A stretch of 64,000 bases of DNA from Pseudogracilibacillus sp037071985 (GCF_037071985.1 NZ_JAXHDF010000009.1:132756-196755); one strand, 5' to 3'. Counted from the stretch's first letter, positions 17,252-27,187 are shown. The notes: generated by a model from the letters alone, not told the origin. Numbers and translations: made by a program.

Positions 17252-18586
17252 TTAAATATGATCTTCAATAACGTTTACCAATTGTTCGCAGTATTTTTCA
17301 CATGCTTCTTCTGTTTCTGCTTCAACCATAACACGGATTAATGACTCGGTCCCGGAAGGACGTACTAACACTCTTCCACTTTCTCCTAATTCAACTGTAA
17401 CTCGTTCTATTTCAGCCAAAACATTAGGATCAACAAGTGCCTGTTCTTTATTACTAACTCTGACATTTTTTAATAGTTGTGGGTAGACTTTCATTTCTGC
17501 AGCAAGTTCAGATAGTGGTTTTCCAGTCTCTTTCATAATATCTATTAATTGAATCGCAGTTAACATTCCATCACCACTTGTACTGTGATTTAGGAAAATT
17601 ACGTGTCCAGACTGTTCGCCACCAAAATTATATTCGCCTTCAAGCATTTTTTCTAATACATAACGATCACCGACATTTGCAGTTACTACATTTATATCTT
17701 GCTTTTCTAAAGCTTTGTGAAAACCCAAATTACTCATCACTGTAGCTACTACAGTGTCTTTATGTAATTGATTACGTCTTTTTAAATGAGTAGCACAAAT
17801 ATACATCACTTGATCACCGTCAACTAGATTTCCATTTTCGTCTATTGCGATTAGGCGATCTCCATCCCCATCAAAAGCAAGCCCGATATCTAATCCCTTT
17901 TCCTTCACCATCGCTTGCAAATTTTCCGGATGGTTTGAACCAAATCCATCATTAATATTCGTTCCGTTCGGATTATTTCCAATTGTATAAATTTCAGCAT
18001 CTAAATCTGCAAACAAATGTGCAGCTAAACTGGATGTCGCTCCATGTGCACAGTCTAATCCAATATGCAGATCAGTAAAATCATTGTCTACAGTTTCCTG
18101 CAAATAAGACAGATATTTTTGAGAACCTTCGAAATAATTACTAACGACACCAATATCTTTTCCAACAGGGCGCGGCAAATTATCTTCATTATCCATCAAT
18201 CGTTCTATTTCTTCTTCTTGTTCATCCGTTAGCTTAAAACCATTTGGACCAAAGATTTTAATTCCATTGTCCTCGAAAGAGTTATGAGAAGCTGAAATCA
18301 TTATTCCCATTTGAGCATTTGTTACTTTTGTTAAGTAAGCAACTCCTGGAGTTGAAATAACGCCTAAGCGCATAATTTCAGCACCAATTGATATAAGACC
18401 TGCAACAAGAGCTCCTTCGAACATCGGTCCAGATATCCTTGTATCTTGCCCAATTAATACTTTTGGTTTTTTGTCTTCTTTGGTAAAAATATATCCAGCA
18501 ATTCTTCCTAACTTAAATGCTAATTCAGGTGTTAAGCTCTTATTCGCTACTCCTCGCACACCATCCGTACCAAAATATTTACCCAA
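17252..18586 (-). CDS. glmM: Phosphoglucosamine mutase
   Basis: A 444-residue enzyme interconverting glucosamine-6-phosphate and glucosamine-1-phosphate for UDP-GlcNAc and cell-wall synthesis. The active-site phosphoserine is S100 in ISASHNSFEDNG, the metal loop is AFDGDGDR, and the C-terminal phosphate loop is RPSGTESLIRVM. Start codon TTG with GGAGAGG upstream. Last gene of cdaA-cdaR-glmM; GlmM is known to bind and restrain CdaA in other Firmicutes, which links c-di-AMP to wall supply. Confidence 0.97.
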   Translation of the reverse strand: MGKYFGTDGVRGVANKSLTPELAFKLGRIAGYIFTKEDKKPKVLIGQDTRISGPMFEGALVAGLISIGAEIMRLGVISTPGVAYLTKVTNAQMGIMISASHNSFEDNGIKIFGPNGFKLTDEQEEEIERLMDNEDNLPRPVGKDIGVVSNYFEGSQKYLSYLQETVDNDFTDLHIGLDCAHGATSSLAAHLFADLDAEIYTIGNNPNGTNINDGFGSNHPENLQAMVKEKGLDIGLAFDGDGDRLIAIDENGNLVDGDQVMYICATHLKRRNQLHKDTVVATVMSNLGFHKALEKQDINVVTANVGDRYVLEKMLEGEYNFGGEQSGHVIFLNHSTSGDGMLTAIQLIDIMKETGKPLSELAAEMKVYPQLLKNVRVSNKEQALVDPNVLAEIERVTVELGESGRVLVRPSGTESLIRVMVEAETEEACEKYCEQLVNVIEDHI

Positions 18587-18652
18587 CCTTTACCTCTCCT
18601 TTTCCTGTTTTTATACAGGAGTTAATCAAACAAATCCGTGATTTAAAAACTC

Positions 18653-19870
18653 TTACTCCACTTTTACCGTAACATTTTTAAATTCTGGTTCTAAGGTTAC
18701 ATTATCCGGTCCATTCACTACAAGTTCTATTTTATGCTCACCTTCATCTAAAGCACCTATATCGATAATAGCTTTAATATCTTCTTTTTTAAGTGCTCCT
18801 ATATCAGTGTCACTTCCACGAGCAATAATATTTACTAAGGGTTCTTTTGGCTTTGTTATTGTTAGATTACCCGAATTATCTCCTTCTTGTTCAATCGGTA
18901 TATCTTCAAATAATTTCGTCTCACTCAACAAGATATTGACTTCTACCATGTCGTCATTTGCAATAATACCTTCAGGAAAATCAAGGTCGATTTCGTACAT
19001 ATCCGATTTTTCAATTTTTGAAAGGTCGATTTCTTTTGTCGTTATTTCCTTTATTTGACTTAAAATTTCCCGTTTACCGAAAACTTCAATCTCTTGCTCT
19101 GCCTCTAATTTTTCCAGTTTCAATCCTTCTGGGAGTTCCCCTTTCGTCTTAATCGTTAAAGGAACTGTTTTACTTGGACGTTCTACAGGCACAGAAACTG
19201 TAACACTCGCCGGTTCCACACGAACATTTAAATCATTGCCTTGAATATCGTATACACTAATCGGCACTTCACGATTACGGATCGATTCTTTTAAATCTGT
19301 AACATCGACAAAAACTTTAACCATTGCAATTTGTTCAATAACACTTTCTGAACTTATAATTGTTACAGTTCCAGGAGAAATCTCTGGTTCACCAAGTTCA
19401 TAGCCGATTGGCAAACTATCTGTATTTACTAAATCAACACTTACATTAAATTCTTTTGCTGCACGCTTTTCAATATTAACATCAATCGTTTTCGGTTCGA
19501 TATAGGCTGTTAACTCCTCAGGAATGTTTTCGTATTCAATCTCTACGGTGTGCTCTCCTTCTCCTAAATCACGTAAATCGACAAAGACTGAAAAGTTTCG
19601 CTGTCTGACAATCGGTGTTAAAACACTTGTTTTCCCTTCAAGTGAAACTTTTACATGCTCAGGAACCCCACTTACAACATACTGATCCGCATCAATTCGG
19701 ATATCTAATGGGACATCTTCTAATACTTGCACCTCATTCGAGATACCTGGAATCACTCTTGATTCATTTTGTGCCGTATCAGTTTCAACTGTTACAAACA
19801 AATATAAAGTAACAGCAAAAACTAATGAAATAACCCGTATAAACCACTTACTTTGAAATAACTTATCCAT
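18653..19870 (-). CDS. cdaR: CdaR/YbbR-domain regulator of the diadenylate cyclase
   Basis: A 405-residue protein with one N-terminal transmembrane helix (about residues 10-27) and an extracytoplasmic region of YbbR repeats, about 80 residues each, with recurring VxVxVxxP and G-ELPEG-like turns. CdaR contacts CdaA in the membrane and modulates c-di-AMP synthesis. Its start overlaps the end of cdaA by 8 bases, so expression is coupled. The three-gene order is conserved across Bacilli. Confidence 0.94.
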   Translation of the reverse strand: MDKLFQSKWFIRVISLVFAVTLYLFVTVETDTAQNESRVIPGISNEVQVLEDVPLDIRIDADQYVVSGVPEHVKVSLEGKTSVLTPIVRQRNFSVFVDLRDLGEGEHTVEIEYENIPEELTAYIEPKTIDVNIEKRAAKEFNVSVDLVNTDSLPIGYELGEPEISPGTVTIISSESVIEQIAMVKVFVDVTDLKESIRNREVPISVYDIQGNDLNVRVEPASVTVSVPVERPSKTVPLTIKTKGELPEGLKLEKLEAEQEIEVFGKREILSQIKEITTKEIDLSKIEKSDMYEIDLDFPEGIIANDDMVEVNILLSETKLFEDIPIEQEGDNSGNLTITKPKEPLVNIIARGSDTDIGALKKEDIKAIIDIGALDEGEHKIELVVNGPDNVTLEPEFKNVTVKVE

Positions 19871-20684
19871 CTTTTCTTCCCCTCCAGTTGAGCGGATTTA
19901 CATCAGGGGTTTTGATTGATTGTGTTAAGTTTTTCAACAATATTTCAGAGAGTCTCTTCTCATCGATGTCTCTGAATAACTCACCATTTTTAGTGCATGA
20001 AATTGCACCAGTTTCTTCTGAAACGACTATAGTTAGAGCATCTGTAACTTCACTAATCCCTAATGCTGCTCGATGTCGCGTCCCTAACTCTCTAGAAATA
20101 GACGCACTTTCTGAAAGAGGTAAATAGCAAGCAGCTGCTATTATTTTATTATGTTGTATGATGACAGCTCCATCATGTAACGGGGTATTTGGTGTAAAAA
20201 TATTCGTTAACAATTGATTTGTTAACTCACCGTTAATAGGAATACCTGTTTCAGCGTATTCTCCTACACCAGTTTCAAGCTCAATTGTAATTAACGCTCC
20301 AATTCTTCTTTTAGCCATATATAGACAGGACGTGACAATAGACTTGCTAATATGGTCAATTACCTCTTCTTCGGAGCGAGTACCTCTTGAAAATAGACTT
20401 CCTCTCCCCAATTGTTCAAGAGCTCTTCTTAATTCTGGTTGGAACAAAATAATAATTACAAGAAAACCCCATAATATAGCTTGGTTTGTAATCCATTGAA
20501 TCGTTTGAAGATTGAACAATATACTCAACAACCAAACGATAATGACTACCACAATTCCTTTTAGTAATTGAATTGCTTTTGTCCCACGAATAATCATTAT
20601 TAATTTATATAAAACATACCAGACGATTGCAATGTCAACACCAATTCTGATTATGTTTACGAGATCAAAGTCCCCACCAAGCAC
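19863..20684 (-). CDS. cdaA: Diadenylate cyclase CdaA (DisA_N domain)
   Basis: A membrane enzyme condensing two ATP to c-di-AMP. Three hydrophobic helices occupy roughly the first 90 residues, followed by FQPELRRALEQLGRG and a DAC domain with DGAVII and GTRHRAALG, the two catalytic blocks. A TTG at 20705 would add seven residues. The GTG at 20684 has AAAGGAAG at a proper distance and yields an N-terminus close to known CdaA, so I prefer it. The gene starts the cdaA-cdaR-glmM operon. c-di-AMP governs potassium and osmolyte uptake, relevant to a salt-tolerant host. Confidence 0.95.
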   Translation of the reverse strand: MLGGDFDLVNIIRIGVDIAIVWYVLYKLIMIIRGTKAIQLLKGIVVVIIVWLLSILFNLQTIQWITNQAILWGFLVIIILFQPELRRALEQLGRGSLFSRGTRSEEEVIDHISKSIVTSCLYMAKRRIGALITIELETGVGEYAETGIPINGELTNQLLTNIFTPNTPLHDGAVIIQHNKIIAAACYLPLSESASISRELGTRHRAALGISEVTDALTIVVSEETGAISCTKNGELFRDIDEKRLSEILLKNLTQSIKTPDVNPLNWRGRKDG

Positions 20685-20705
20685 ACCGACACTTCCTTTT
20701 ATCAA

Positions 20706-21041
20706 AAAAAGTATATGATTCGAAACATATTATACCATATTACTAAATGGTAATGTTATATACAAGACATTTTCAAGCCGAACGATTTAATACGTTCTTA
20801 CATGTTAGTATGTCCCTTTTCAAATAAAAAGAGCCTTGGATACGACAATAATTTTATTCTCTAGCCAAGACCCATCACAAGTTAGAAAAGCTTAAAAAAG
20901 TAAACCATTTTACGTAGACTTCGAATCTAGGAAATAAGGAAACAAAAAACATCTTATCGTTACCAAAAACGGAGAATAAGGAACAAATAGCTTCTTATCT
21001 TTACTTTCGAGTCTGTAAATTATTTTCCACCCACTAAAAGA
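20706..21041. other. Gene-free stretch with a short imperfect direct repeat
   Basis: No ORF is credible here. Two imperfect copies of a roughly 31-base unit (GAATAAGGAA...CTTCTTATC..TTAC) lie at 20931-20963 and 20974-21005. The left part should hold the cdaA promoter. A GCCTTGG/CCAAG inverted pair at about 20834-20868 is unassigned. Confidence 0.4.
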
Positions 21042-21092
21042 AAAATCCGAACTGATTCAAAATATTTCTATTGAATCATTGTTCGGATTTTG
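21042..21092 (-). terminator. Strong intrinsic terminator downstream of arginase
   Basis: Arms AAAATCCGAAC..GATTCAA and TTGAATC...GTTCGGATTTT form a stem of about 18 bp; the minus strand continues TTTTTCTTTT. Confidence 0.85.
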
Positions 21093-21133
21093 ATTGCCAA
21101 TACAAAATGCTTTTATCCTAGCTGCATAATACC

Positions 21134-22036
21134 TTAAATTAATTTTTCACCAAGTAATGAACCGGCTAAAGCAACTGTAAGAATTGCTGTTTTATTTTTA
21201 TCATCCAACATTGGATTTACTTCAACGAACTCAGCTGAAGTAATAATATCTGCTTCGGCTAACATTTCCATTGCAAGATGACTTTCCCTATACGTGGCCC
21301 CGCCAATAACCGGCGTTCCCACACCTGGAGCTTCTGAAGGATTGATCCCATCTAAATCAAAACTTAAATGAACACCATCCGTCCGCCCCTTTAAATAATC
21401 AATTGTTTCCTTCATCACTTGAGGCATTCCTAAACGATCAATCTCATGCATCGTATAAACTTTAATTTTTAATCGACGAATGAGTTCTTTTTCTCCTTCA
21501 TCCAAGTCCCGAACTCCAATCATGACGATGTTTTCGGGTTTAACTTTTGGTTCATCATCCATAATCGATGTCAGTTTTTCATGACCTAAACCTAAGCTAA
21601 CGGCTAAAGGCATTCCATGGATATTTCCAGAAGGAGACGTTTCTGGAGTATTAAGATCACCATGAGCATCATACCATATAACACCAAGATTGTTATAGTG
21701 ACGGGAGACCCCTGCTAAACTACCAACTGCAATACTATGGTCGCCCCCTAATACAAGTGGGAAATGATCCTCTTTCACTTGTTCATCAACTACTTCAGCT
21801 AGTTTACTATTTGCCTCAACTACTTCAGACAAATTTCGTAATTTGTCTTCCCTTTCTGGTTCGTTCCGATCAGGTCGGGAAATATCTATATTGCCTAAAT
21901 CATGGACTCGATAATTTAATTTTTCTAATCTTTCAACTATACCGGCATACCTAATTGCACTAGGACCCATATCTACTCCCCGTCTCATTTGTCCTAGATC
22001 CATCGGCACTCCGATAATAGATATATCTTTTTTCAT
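21134..22036 (-). CDS. rocF: Arginase
   Basis: A 300-residue Mn-dependent ureohydrolase splitting arginine to ornithine and urea. All metal-site blocks are visible: GGDHSIAVGS, WYDAHGDLNTPETSPSGNIHGM and SFDLDGINPSEAPGVGTP. Length equals that of Bacillus arginases. It is flanked by the mevalonate operon and a strong terminator and appears monocistronic; rocABC/DEF partners are not in the window. Confidence 0.96.
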   Translation of the reverse strand: MKKDISIIGVPMDLGQMRRGVDMGPSAIRYAGIVERLEKLNYRVHDLGNIDISRPDRNEPEREDKLRNLSEVVEANSKLAEVVDEQVKEDHFPLVLGGDHSIAVGSLAGVSRHYNNLGVIWYDAHGDLNTPETSPSGNIHGMPLAVSLGLGHEKLTSIMDDEPKVKPENIVMIGVRDLDEGEKELIRRLKIKVYTMHEIDRLGMPQVMKETIDYLKGRTDGVHLSFDLDGINPSEAPGVGTPVIGGATYRESHLAMEMLAEADIITSAEFVEVNPMLDDKNKTAILTVALAGSLLGEKLI

Positions 22037-22115
22037 CCCACTTGCCTCCCTTGACTAGATATATTTATTCTAGCGATTTAAAGGGGTTGACTCAACTCGA
22101 CAAAAATTTGCATAA

Positions 22116-23231
22116 TTATTCAGGTTTTACTAAACTTGATCCTTCCAGATGGATCGAAATTTGCAGTGTTTGAATCCCTGTTTTTTCCCAGTCATCATAC
22201 AACTTTTGACGAGATTGCTGTTCCGGTATAAAGGCAAGGCCACAATCACCGCCACCTGCTCCTGACAACTTTCCAGCGCCTCCATAGTTTTCTGCCGCAA
22301 CACTTAATTTATACAATTTATCTGTCTCAATCTCAACTTGTGCATCTATTCCTAATTGTGCTAATGCTTCTCTATTTAATCTTATCCCATCAAAAAATAA
22401 TTTAGCGTCGTCATGCTCCATCCCAGTTAGTATACTGCTTACCGCTCGCTCACTTTTATGTAAAAAAGCAGTATATCTATCAGGTCGTAAATCCTTTAAA
22501 GATTTAATATGACTTACTAAACTGCCTGTAGAAGCTGGATTACCAGTCCAACCAATACACACTTGAATAGTAGAAGGAAATTTCATTGGTTTAATCGATA
22601 AATATTTCCAATCTTTCTCAACAAGTTTAACAATATTCGGCTGTTTGCTTAGCTCTTCTTTTAACCATTCTGCTTGGAAAGAAGTGTAATTTAATACACC
22701 ACCATAGGTTGAGGCTGCAATATCAGCTCCAGAGCCATTTCCTTGAGTTTTAATATGTGCTATCGAAGCTAATTTAAAGATCAATTCACGTGTTGGAGTC
22801 TCAGGTAAGAACTTTGTTAATATAGCAGTAACAATAGATGTGACAACGGCAGCACTCGATCCTAGTCCATATTTAAGTCCTGAATCATTATCATCTAATT
22901 CACTTGTTATTACTAAAGAAAAAGGCTGTAATGTACTATTTACTTCTTCTAAATAAGTTAGTGTGACTCCGATTGCTTCCTTTACAAATGCCAACCGCGT
23001 ATCTGTATGATTAAAAACTACTTCACCATTTACAAATTTCCATTCAAGATCATGAAGTTGAAAATCTTTTAATGTAACAACTTTTTTATCGCTATCGATA
23101 ATTTCGGTATAAACAAATCGATCAACAGCCATAACGACAAGATGATGGTAAGGTTCCAGTACCGCAAATTCCCCAGCGACCATAAGTTTTCCAGGCGTTT
23201 TTATTGTTAAACTTTGTTCCAACCAACTCAC
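22116..23231 (-). CDS. mvaK2: Phosphomevalonate kinase
   Basis: A 371-residue GHMP kinase that phosphorylates mevalonate 5-phosphate. The N-terminal TPGKLMVAGEFAVLEPYH, the ATP loop KYGLGSSAAVVTS and the C-terminal LSGAGGGDCGLAF are the three GHMP blocks. The start lies two bases after the mvaD stop region. Last gene of mvaA-mvaK1-mvaD-mvaK2. An IPP isomerase (fni) commonly follows in relatives but is not here. Confidence 0.95.
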   Translation of the reverse strand: MSWLEQSLTIKTPGKLMVAGEFAVLEPYHHLVVMAVDRFVYTEIIDSDKKVVTLKDFQLHDLEWKFVNGEVVFNHTDTRLAFVKEAIGVTLTYLEEVNSTLQPFSLVITSELDDNDSGLKYGLGSSAAVVTSIVTAILTKFLPETPTRELIFKLASIAHIKTQGNGSGADIAASTYGGVLNYTSFQAEWLKEELSKQPNIVKLVEKDWKYLSIKPMKFPSTIQVCIGWTGNPASTGSLVSHIKSLKDLRPDRYTAFLHKSERAVSSILTGMEHDDAKLFFDGIRLNREALAQLGIDAQVEIETDKLYKLSVAAENYGGAGKLSGAGGGDCGLAFIPEQQSRQKLYDDWEKTGIQTLQISIHLEGSSLVKPE

Positions 23232-23233
23232 TC

Positions 23234-24211
23234 CTACACGTAGGATATTCCTTCTCCAACTTTACTAACAATTACATCAGTGACTCCGTCTGTTTGACGT
23301 AATTTTTTCAAAACTTCTTGTTCATCTTTAGGCAAATACAGCACTTTTACATTTGGTCCAGCATCAATGGTAAAATACGCTGGAAACCCGCTTTTCCGCA
23401 AACTTTGAACTGTTTGCATCACTGTCATTGTCGTATCTTGCCAATATGTAAACGGGGGAACAGCTCCTAATGTAGTTGCATGCATTTTTAGACAGTTTGC
23501 TTCTGCAATTGATCCTACTTTTTCAAAGTCTTTTGCTACAATACCTTCTTTTATTGCTTCTAAATCTGCTGGCAGACTATCTAACCAGCCATCATAAAAG
23601 ACAGAAGTATCTACTGTCCTTTTCATTCCTACACGACTTGAAACATCTTTTTCCTTTGCCGTAAGAACAACTGCTGCGACTCGGATGTCCCAATGATCTT
23701 GGGGAGCAATCTGTATCGCATAAGAATCACTGCCATCATTAGCTTGTCCTTTTTGCCACTCTACAAATCCACCATAAATAGAACGGCATGCTGATCCAGA
23801 GCCTTGTCTTGTAAATTTAGAAAGTTCCTGCTCACTCAAATCTAACTTGAGCGCTTGTGCGGTAGCAGCAGCCAAAGCTGCAAAACCTGAAGCAGAAGAC
23901 GCAAAACCTGCTGCTGTAGGAACTTTATTTATTGAATTTACTTCGGCATACAATCCTTGTTTATTGGCATAATTTCGGAATAATTCCAAATAATTCGTTA
24001 CACGTTCATATGCAATATCTTTAATAACCTTATCGTTCAATGTAAAAACATCTTTTTGTAATTCATTTTTAAAGTGAACAGTTGTCCGAGTGTAAAATCC
24101 ATCCAACGTTACAGACAGACTGCTATTCGTAGGTAATATTAGCTCCTCATTACGCTTTCCCCAATATTTAATTAAAGCAATATTTGTATGTGCTTTCGCA
24201 GTTGCACGCAT
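23234..24211 (-). CDS. mvaD: Diphosphomevalonate decarboxylase
   Basis: A 325-residue GHMP-family enzyme that uses ATP to decarboxylate diphosphomevalonate to isopentenyl diphosphate. HTNIALIKYWGKRNEELILPTNSSLSVTLD near the N-terminus, PTAAGFASSASGFAAL and the later SGSACRSIYGGFVEW are signature blocks. It is separated from mvaK1 by 81 bases that contain a hairpin, so its level may be set separately from the two upstream genes. Confidence 0.96.
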   Translation of the reverse strand: MRATAKAHTNIALIKYWGKRNEELILPTNSSLSVTLDGFYTRTTVHFKNELQKDVFTLNDKVIKDIAYERVTNYLELFRNYANKQGLYAEVNSINKVPTAAGFASSASGFAALAAATAQALKLDLSEQELSKFTRQGSGSACRSIYGGFVEWQKGQANDGSDSYAIQIAPQDHWDIRVAAVVLTAKEKDVSSRVGMKRTVDTSVFYDGWLDSLPADLEAIKEGIVAKDFEKVGSIAEANCLKMHATTLGAVPPFTYWQDTTMTVMQTVQSLRKSGFPAYFTIDAGPNVKVLYLPKDEQEVLKKLRQTDGVTDVIVSKVGEGISYV

Positions 24212-24257
24212 TAATTTACTCCTTTAATCATAATGATGCAAAAGTTCATAAACAGAC

Positions 24258-24284
24258 AGGAAATCGGCATCTAACCGATTTCCT
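24258..24284 (-). promoter_or_regulatory. Intercistronic hairpin between mvaK1 and mvaD
   Basis: A perfect 10-bp stem AGGAAATCGG/CCGATTTCCT with a 7-base loop, followed on the minus strand by GTCTGTTTATG. The T tract is weak, so it is either a leaky terminator or an mRNA-stability/processing element. Confidence 0.6.
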
Positions 24285-24292
24285 AGAAAAGT

Positions 24293-25258
24293 TTATTCAT
24301 TTTCGCTTTTTAATACAAAAGGCCATACTGCTTGTGCTCCTGATGCTTTCAATTTTTCACTTAGCTGCATTGAATGAATCTCATTTTGAGCTAAAGCAAT
24401 AATACAGCCTCCGTTTCCGCCACCTGTTAATTTTGCTCCAAGTGCCCCATGCTCTCGTGCAAAATTAATCAATTTATTTAAACTTGAATCACTAACACCA
24501 ATTGACTCCAATTCATTTTGAGCTTCATTTAAAAGATTACCTAATAATTGTTTACTAGACTTTTCGAGTGCTTCTCTTACTTGATACGTAATTTCCCCAA
24601 TTCGCTCTATTTTACCATTAATTTTTTGAGGCGTTTGATTGATGAGTTTAGTCACTGTACTAACGGCAGTTCTCGTATCAGCCATTCTTCCCGAATCGGC
24701 AACAACAAAATAAAACTCCCCATTCGGCTTAATATAATCAATAGGTTCTTCTTTCTTGTACCATATTGGGCTTTGTGAAGTGATCGTTAACGGATCTATT
24801 CCACTAGGAGCGCCATGTGCAAACGTTTCTGAAATATTTGCTAGCTGTAATAACTGCTCTTTTGTATATTGTACATTAGAATACTTATAAAGCGACTTCA
24901 CAATTGCAATTGCTACAGAAGCACTTGACCCAAGCCCCTTACCAGGAGGGATAGAAGACTTAATCCGAATTAGTAAATCGCGATAAGGAATTTTTAAAAT
25001 CTTTAATGTTTGTTTAACCGTGTTAACAATACCCGCTAATGACTTAGGAGCTAATTCCATTGGACCTTGGTAAAGTGAACTGTCAAGATAGACATTCCCA
25101 ATTACACGCTCGACAATAGACTCCACCCCTATTAAAGGAAATGGAATAGCTATTGCAGGCTGCCCATGAACAACAGCATGCTCTCCTACTAATATTAATT
25201 TACTATGTGCTACCCCAGTAGCAACTTTTTCTGAGATTGTAATTTTTTCCACACTCAT
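24293..25258 (-). CDS. mvaK1: Mevalonate kinase
   Basis: A 321-residue GHMP kinase catalysing the first phosphorylation of mevalonate. Blocks: HSKLILVGEHAVVHGQPAI, IPPGKGLGSSASVAIA and KLTGGGNGGCIIAL. Its ATG overlaps the mvaA stop by four bases (ATGA), which implies coupled translation with HMG-CoA reductase. Confidence 0.96.
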   Translation of the reverse strand: MSVEKITISEKVATGVAHSKLILVGEHAVVHGQPAIAIPFPLIGVESIVERVIGNVYLDSSLYQGPMELAPKSLAGIVNTVKQTLKILKIPYRDLLIRIKSSIPPGKGLGSSASVAIAIVKSLYKYSNVQYTKEQLLQLANISETFAHGAPSGIDPLTITSQSPIWYKKEEPIDYIKPNGEFYFVVADSGRMADTRTAVSTVTKLINQTPQKINGKIERIGEITYQVREALEKSSKQLLGNLLNEAQNELESIGVSDSSLNKLINFAREHGALGAKLTGGGNGGCIIALAQNEIHSMQLSEKLKASGAQAVWPFVLKSENE

Positions 25259-26544
25259 TTTGCATACTCTTCCATTAATTTTTTTGCGTAGCCTACACGG
25301 ATTTCTTTCGCATCTACTAATTTCTCAGCAATTATATCAACTAGTTGACCAGTAGCACCTGCTGCCATTGCTACAGAACGGGAATGAAGTGCCATATGCC
25401 CTTTTTGAATTCCATCTGTTACAAGTGCTTTAAGTGCTCCTAAATTTTGAGCTAGACCAACAGCGACAATTACACGCGCAAGTTCTTTTGCAGAATCCAC
25501 TTGCAAAATCTTATACGCCAATTTGGCCATTGGATGAACACGGCTAGCTCCGCCAACAGTTCCTAAAGACATAGGAAGTTCTAATTCGCCTACTAAATTA
25601 CCTTCTTCATCTGCAGACCATGTAGTCATTGAACTATACTGACCATATCGAGCTGCATATGCATGTGCACCTGCTTCTACAGCACGCCAGTCATTCCCTG
25701 TAGCTATAATAACCGGATCAATTCCATTCATAATACCCTTATTATGCGTAACTGCGCGATAAGGATCTGAAGCAGCAAATTCGTATGCATGTACCACTCC
25801 GTCACGAACTTCTTCACCAGTAAAGCCTTCTGATGCTAATAACTCCGGTGGAATAACACATGTCGCTTTTGCTAAGCAGCGATCAGCATAATTTGACAAA
25901 ATACGTAAATATACTTTTCCGCCTGACAAATGCTCTACAATAGGTGCTAACGATTCTGCCATTGTATTAATAATGTTTGCCCCCATTGCATCGCACGTAT
26001 TTACGAGCAGGTGGACAATTAACATTTGATTAAATCTTGAGCCACTTTCATTGATGATTCGAACTTCTAGATCCTCGGCTCCTCCTCCTCTTGCGACAAG
26101 ACTAGGGTAAGCATCATTAGCTGCCTGAATAAGCATTTCTTTCTCGGCTATTATCGCATCTTTAGCTTTGTTAAAATCTTCACAACCGACAACTTGAATC
26201 TGTCCAATCATAATCCGCTCTGTTGCTTCTGTATGAAAGCCTCCAGCTTCCCTGACAATTTTCGCAATATAGCTTGCAGAAGCAACAATTGAGGGTTCCT
26301 CAACGGCCATTGGAACAATATAATCTTTTCCATCGATTGTAAAGTTTAATCCTAATCCAAGTGGAAGAGAGAATGTCCCTACAACATTTTCTATCATCTT
26401 ATCTGCTGTTTCTTCCGGCAACGACATTTGATGTAATAATTGAGATGCATCTTCTTCGGAAAAATCGAATAATTTGATGAGTTGTCTCTTTCTTTCTTCA
26501 ATTGTCATTTTATAAAAGCCAGGAATTCTAGAAGATATCTCCAT
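25255..26544 (-). CDS. mvaA: HMG-CoA reductase, class II (degradative-type fold, mevalonate synthesis)
   Basis: A 429-residue class II enzyme. The catalytic glutamate is in AVEEPSIVASAS, the lysine in THNKGIMNGID, and the histidine in GHMALHSRSVA; DAMGANIINT is the cofactor-binding block. The open frame extends to 26643, but the ATG at 26544 has AAGGGTG seven bases upstream and begins MEISSRIPGFY as in relatives, so I choose it. First gene of a complete mevalonate operon. Most Bacillus species use the MEP route instead, so this cluster is a useful taxonomic hint. HMG-CoA synthase is not in the window. Confidence 0.95.
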   Translation of the reverse strand: MEISSRIPGFYKMTIEERKRQLIKLFDFSEEDASQLLHQMSLPEETADKMIENVVGTFSLPLGLGLNFTIDGKDYIVPMAVEEPSIVASASYIAKIVREAGGFHTEATERIMIGQIQVVGCEDFNKAKDAIIAEKEMLIQAANDAYPSLVARGGGAEDLEVRIINESGSRFNQMLIVHLLVNTCDAMGANIINTMAESLAPIVEHLSGGKVYLRILSNYADRCLAKATCVIPPELLASEGFTGEEVRDGVVHAYEFAASDPYRAVTHNKGIMNGIDPVIIATGNDWRAVEAGAHAYAARYGQYSSMTTWSADEEGNLVGELELPMSLGTVGGASRVHPMAKLAYKILQVDSAKELARVIVAVGLAQNLGALKALVTDGIQKGHMALHSRSVAMAAGATGQLVDIIAEKLVDAKEIRVGYAKKLMEEYAK

Positions 26545-26813
26545 GCAATTCACCCTTAAAAAGTGTTTTAATAAAACTGAATATATAAAATAGTATCTGT
26601 ACGAACTATATGTTTCTGATAAAGTAGGTAGCTCCTTCACCAAATTGATAGTAAAAGTGCTACTACATTTTTAAATTAATTTTTATATTATCTTATTTAC
26701 TAAAAAAACTCTGCTTTATAATTATACCAAAAAACATACGTAAATTGCTTGTTTATTTACTTTTAATCTGTTAATTGACTCTATTATGAGAAAATCCTTC
26801 TAAAAATGCAAAT

Positions 26814-26844
26814 AAACAAGGTTGTATAAATACACTCCTTGTTT
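26814..26844 (-). terminator. Intrinsic terminator of the Glu-Thr-Tyr-Gln tRNA operon
   Basis: AAACAAGG/CCTTGTTT stem followed on the minus strand by ATTTGCATTTTT, about 40 bases past tRNA-Gln. The 26545-26813 stretch between it and mvaA is A/T-rich and should hold the mva promoter; nothing else is recognisable there. Confidence 0.75.
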
Positions 26845-26881
26845 ACAATAAGAATTAATTCATTCATGTATGAAATAAAGA

Positions 26882-26956
26882 TGGCTGGGCTACTAGGATT
26901 CGAACCTAGGAGTGACGGAACCAAAATCCGTTGCCTTACCGCTTGGCTATAGCCCA
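26882..26956 (-). tRNA. tRNA-Gln (anticodon TTG)
   Basis: Cloverleaf with acceptor TGGGCTA/TAGCCCA, anticodon loop TTTTGGT on an ACGGA/TCCGT stem, T-arm GGTTCGAATCC, discriminator G and an encoded CCA. Confidence 0.97.
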
Positions 26957-26975
26957 ATCAAATTTATTATAAAAA

Positions 26976-27057
26976 TGGAGGGGGGCAGATTCGAACTGCC
27001 GAACCCGATGGGAGCGGATTTACAGTCCGCCGCGTTTAGCCACTTCGCTACCCCTCC
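26976..27057 (-). tRNA. tRNA-Tyr (anticodon GTA)
   Basis: Acceptor GGAGGGG/CCCCTCC, anticodon loop CTGTAAA, and the long variable arm expected of bacterial tRNA-Tyr. CCA is not encoded. Confidence 0.97.
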
Positions 27058-27104
27058 ATATGCTTTACCATCTAAATATAAAATATACTTAGAGATAAAA
27101 AAAA

Positions 27105-27177
<73 letters not shown>

Positions 27178-27187
27178 ATTGTTAAGA

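Noticed and set aside
26545..26643. N-terminal extension of HMG-CoA reductase
   Set aside because: The 33 extra residues are absent from relatives as I know them, and the downstream ATG has a good ribosome site.
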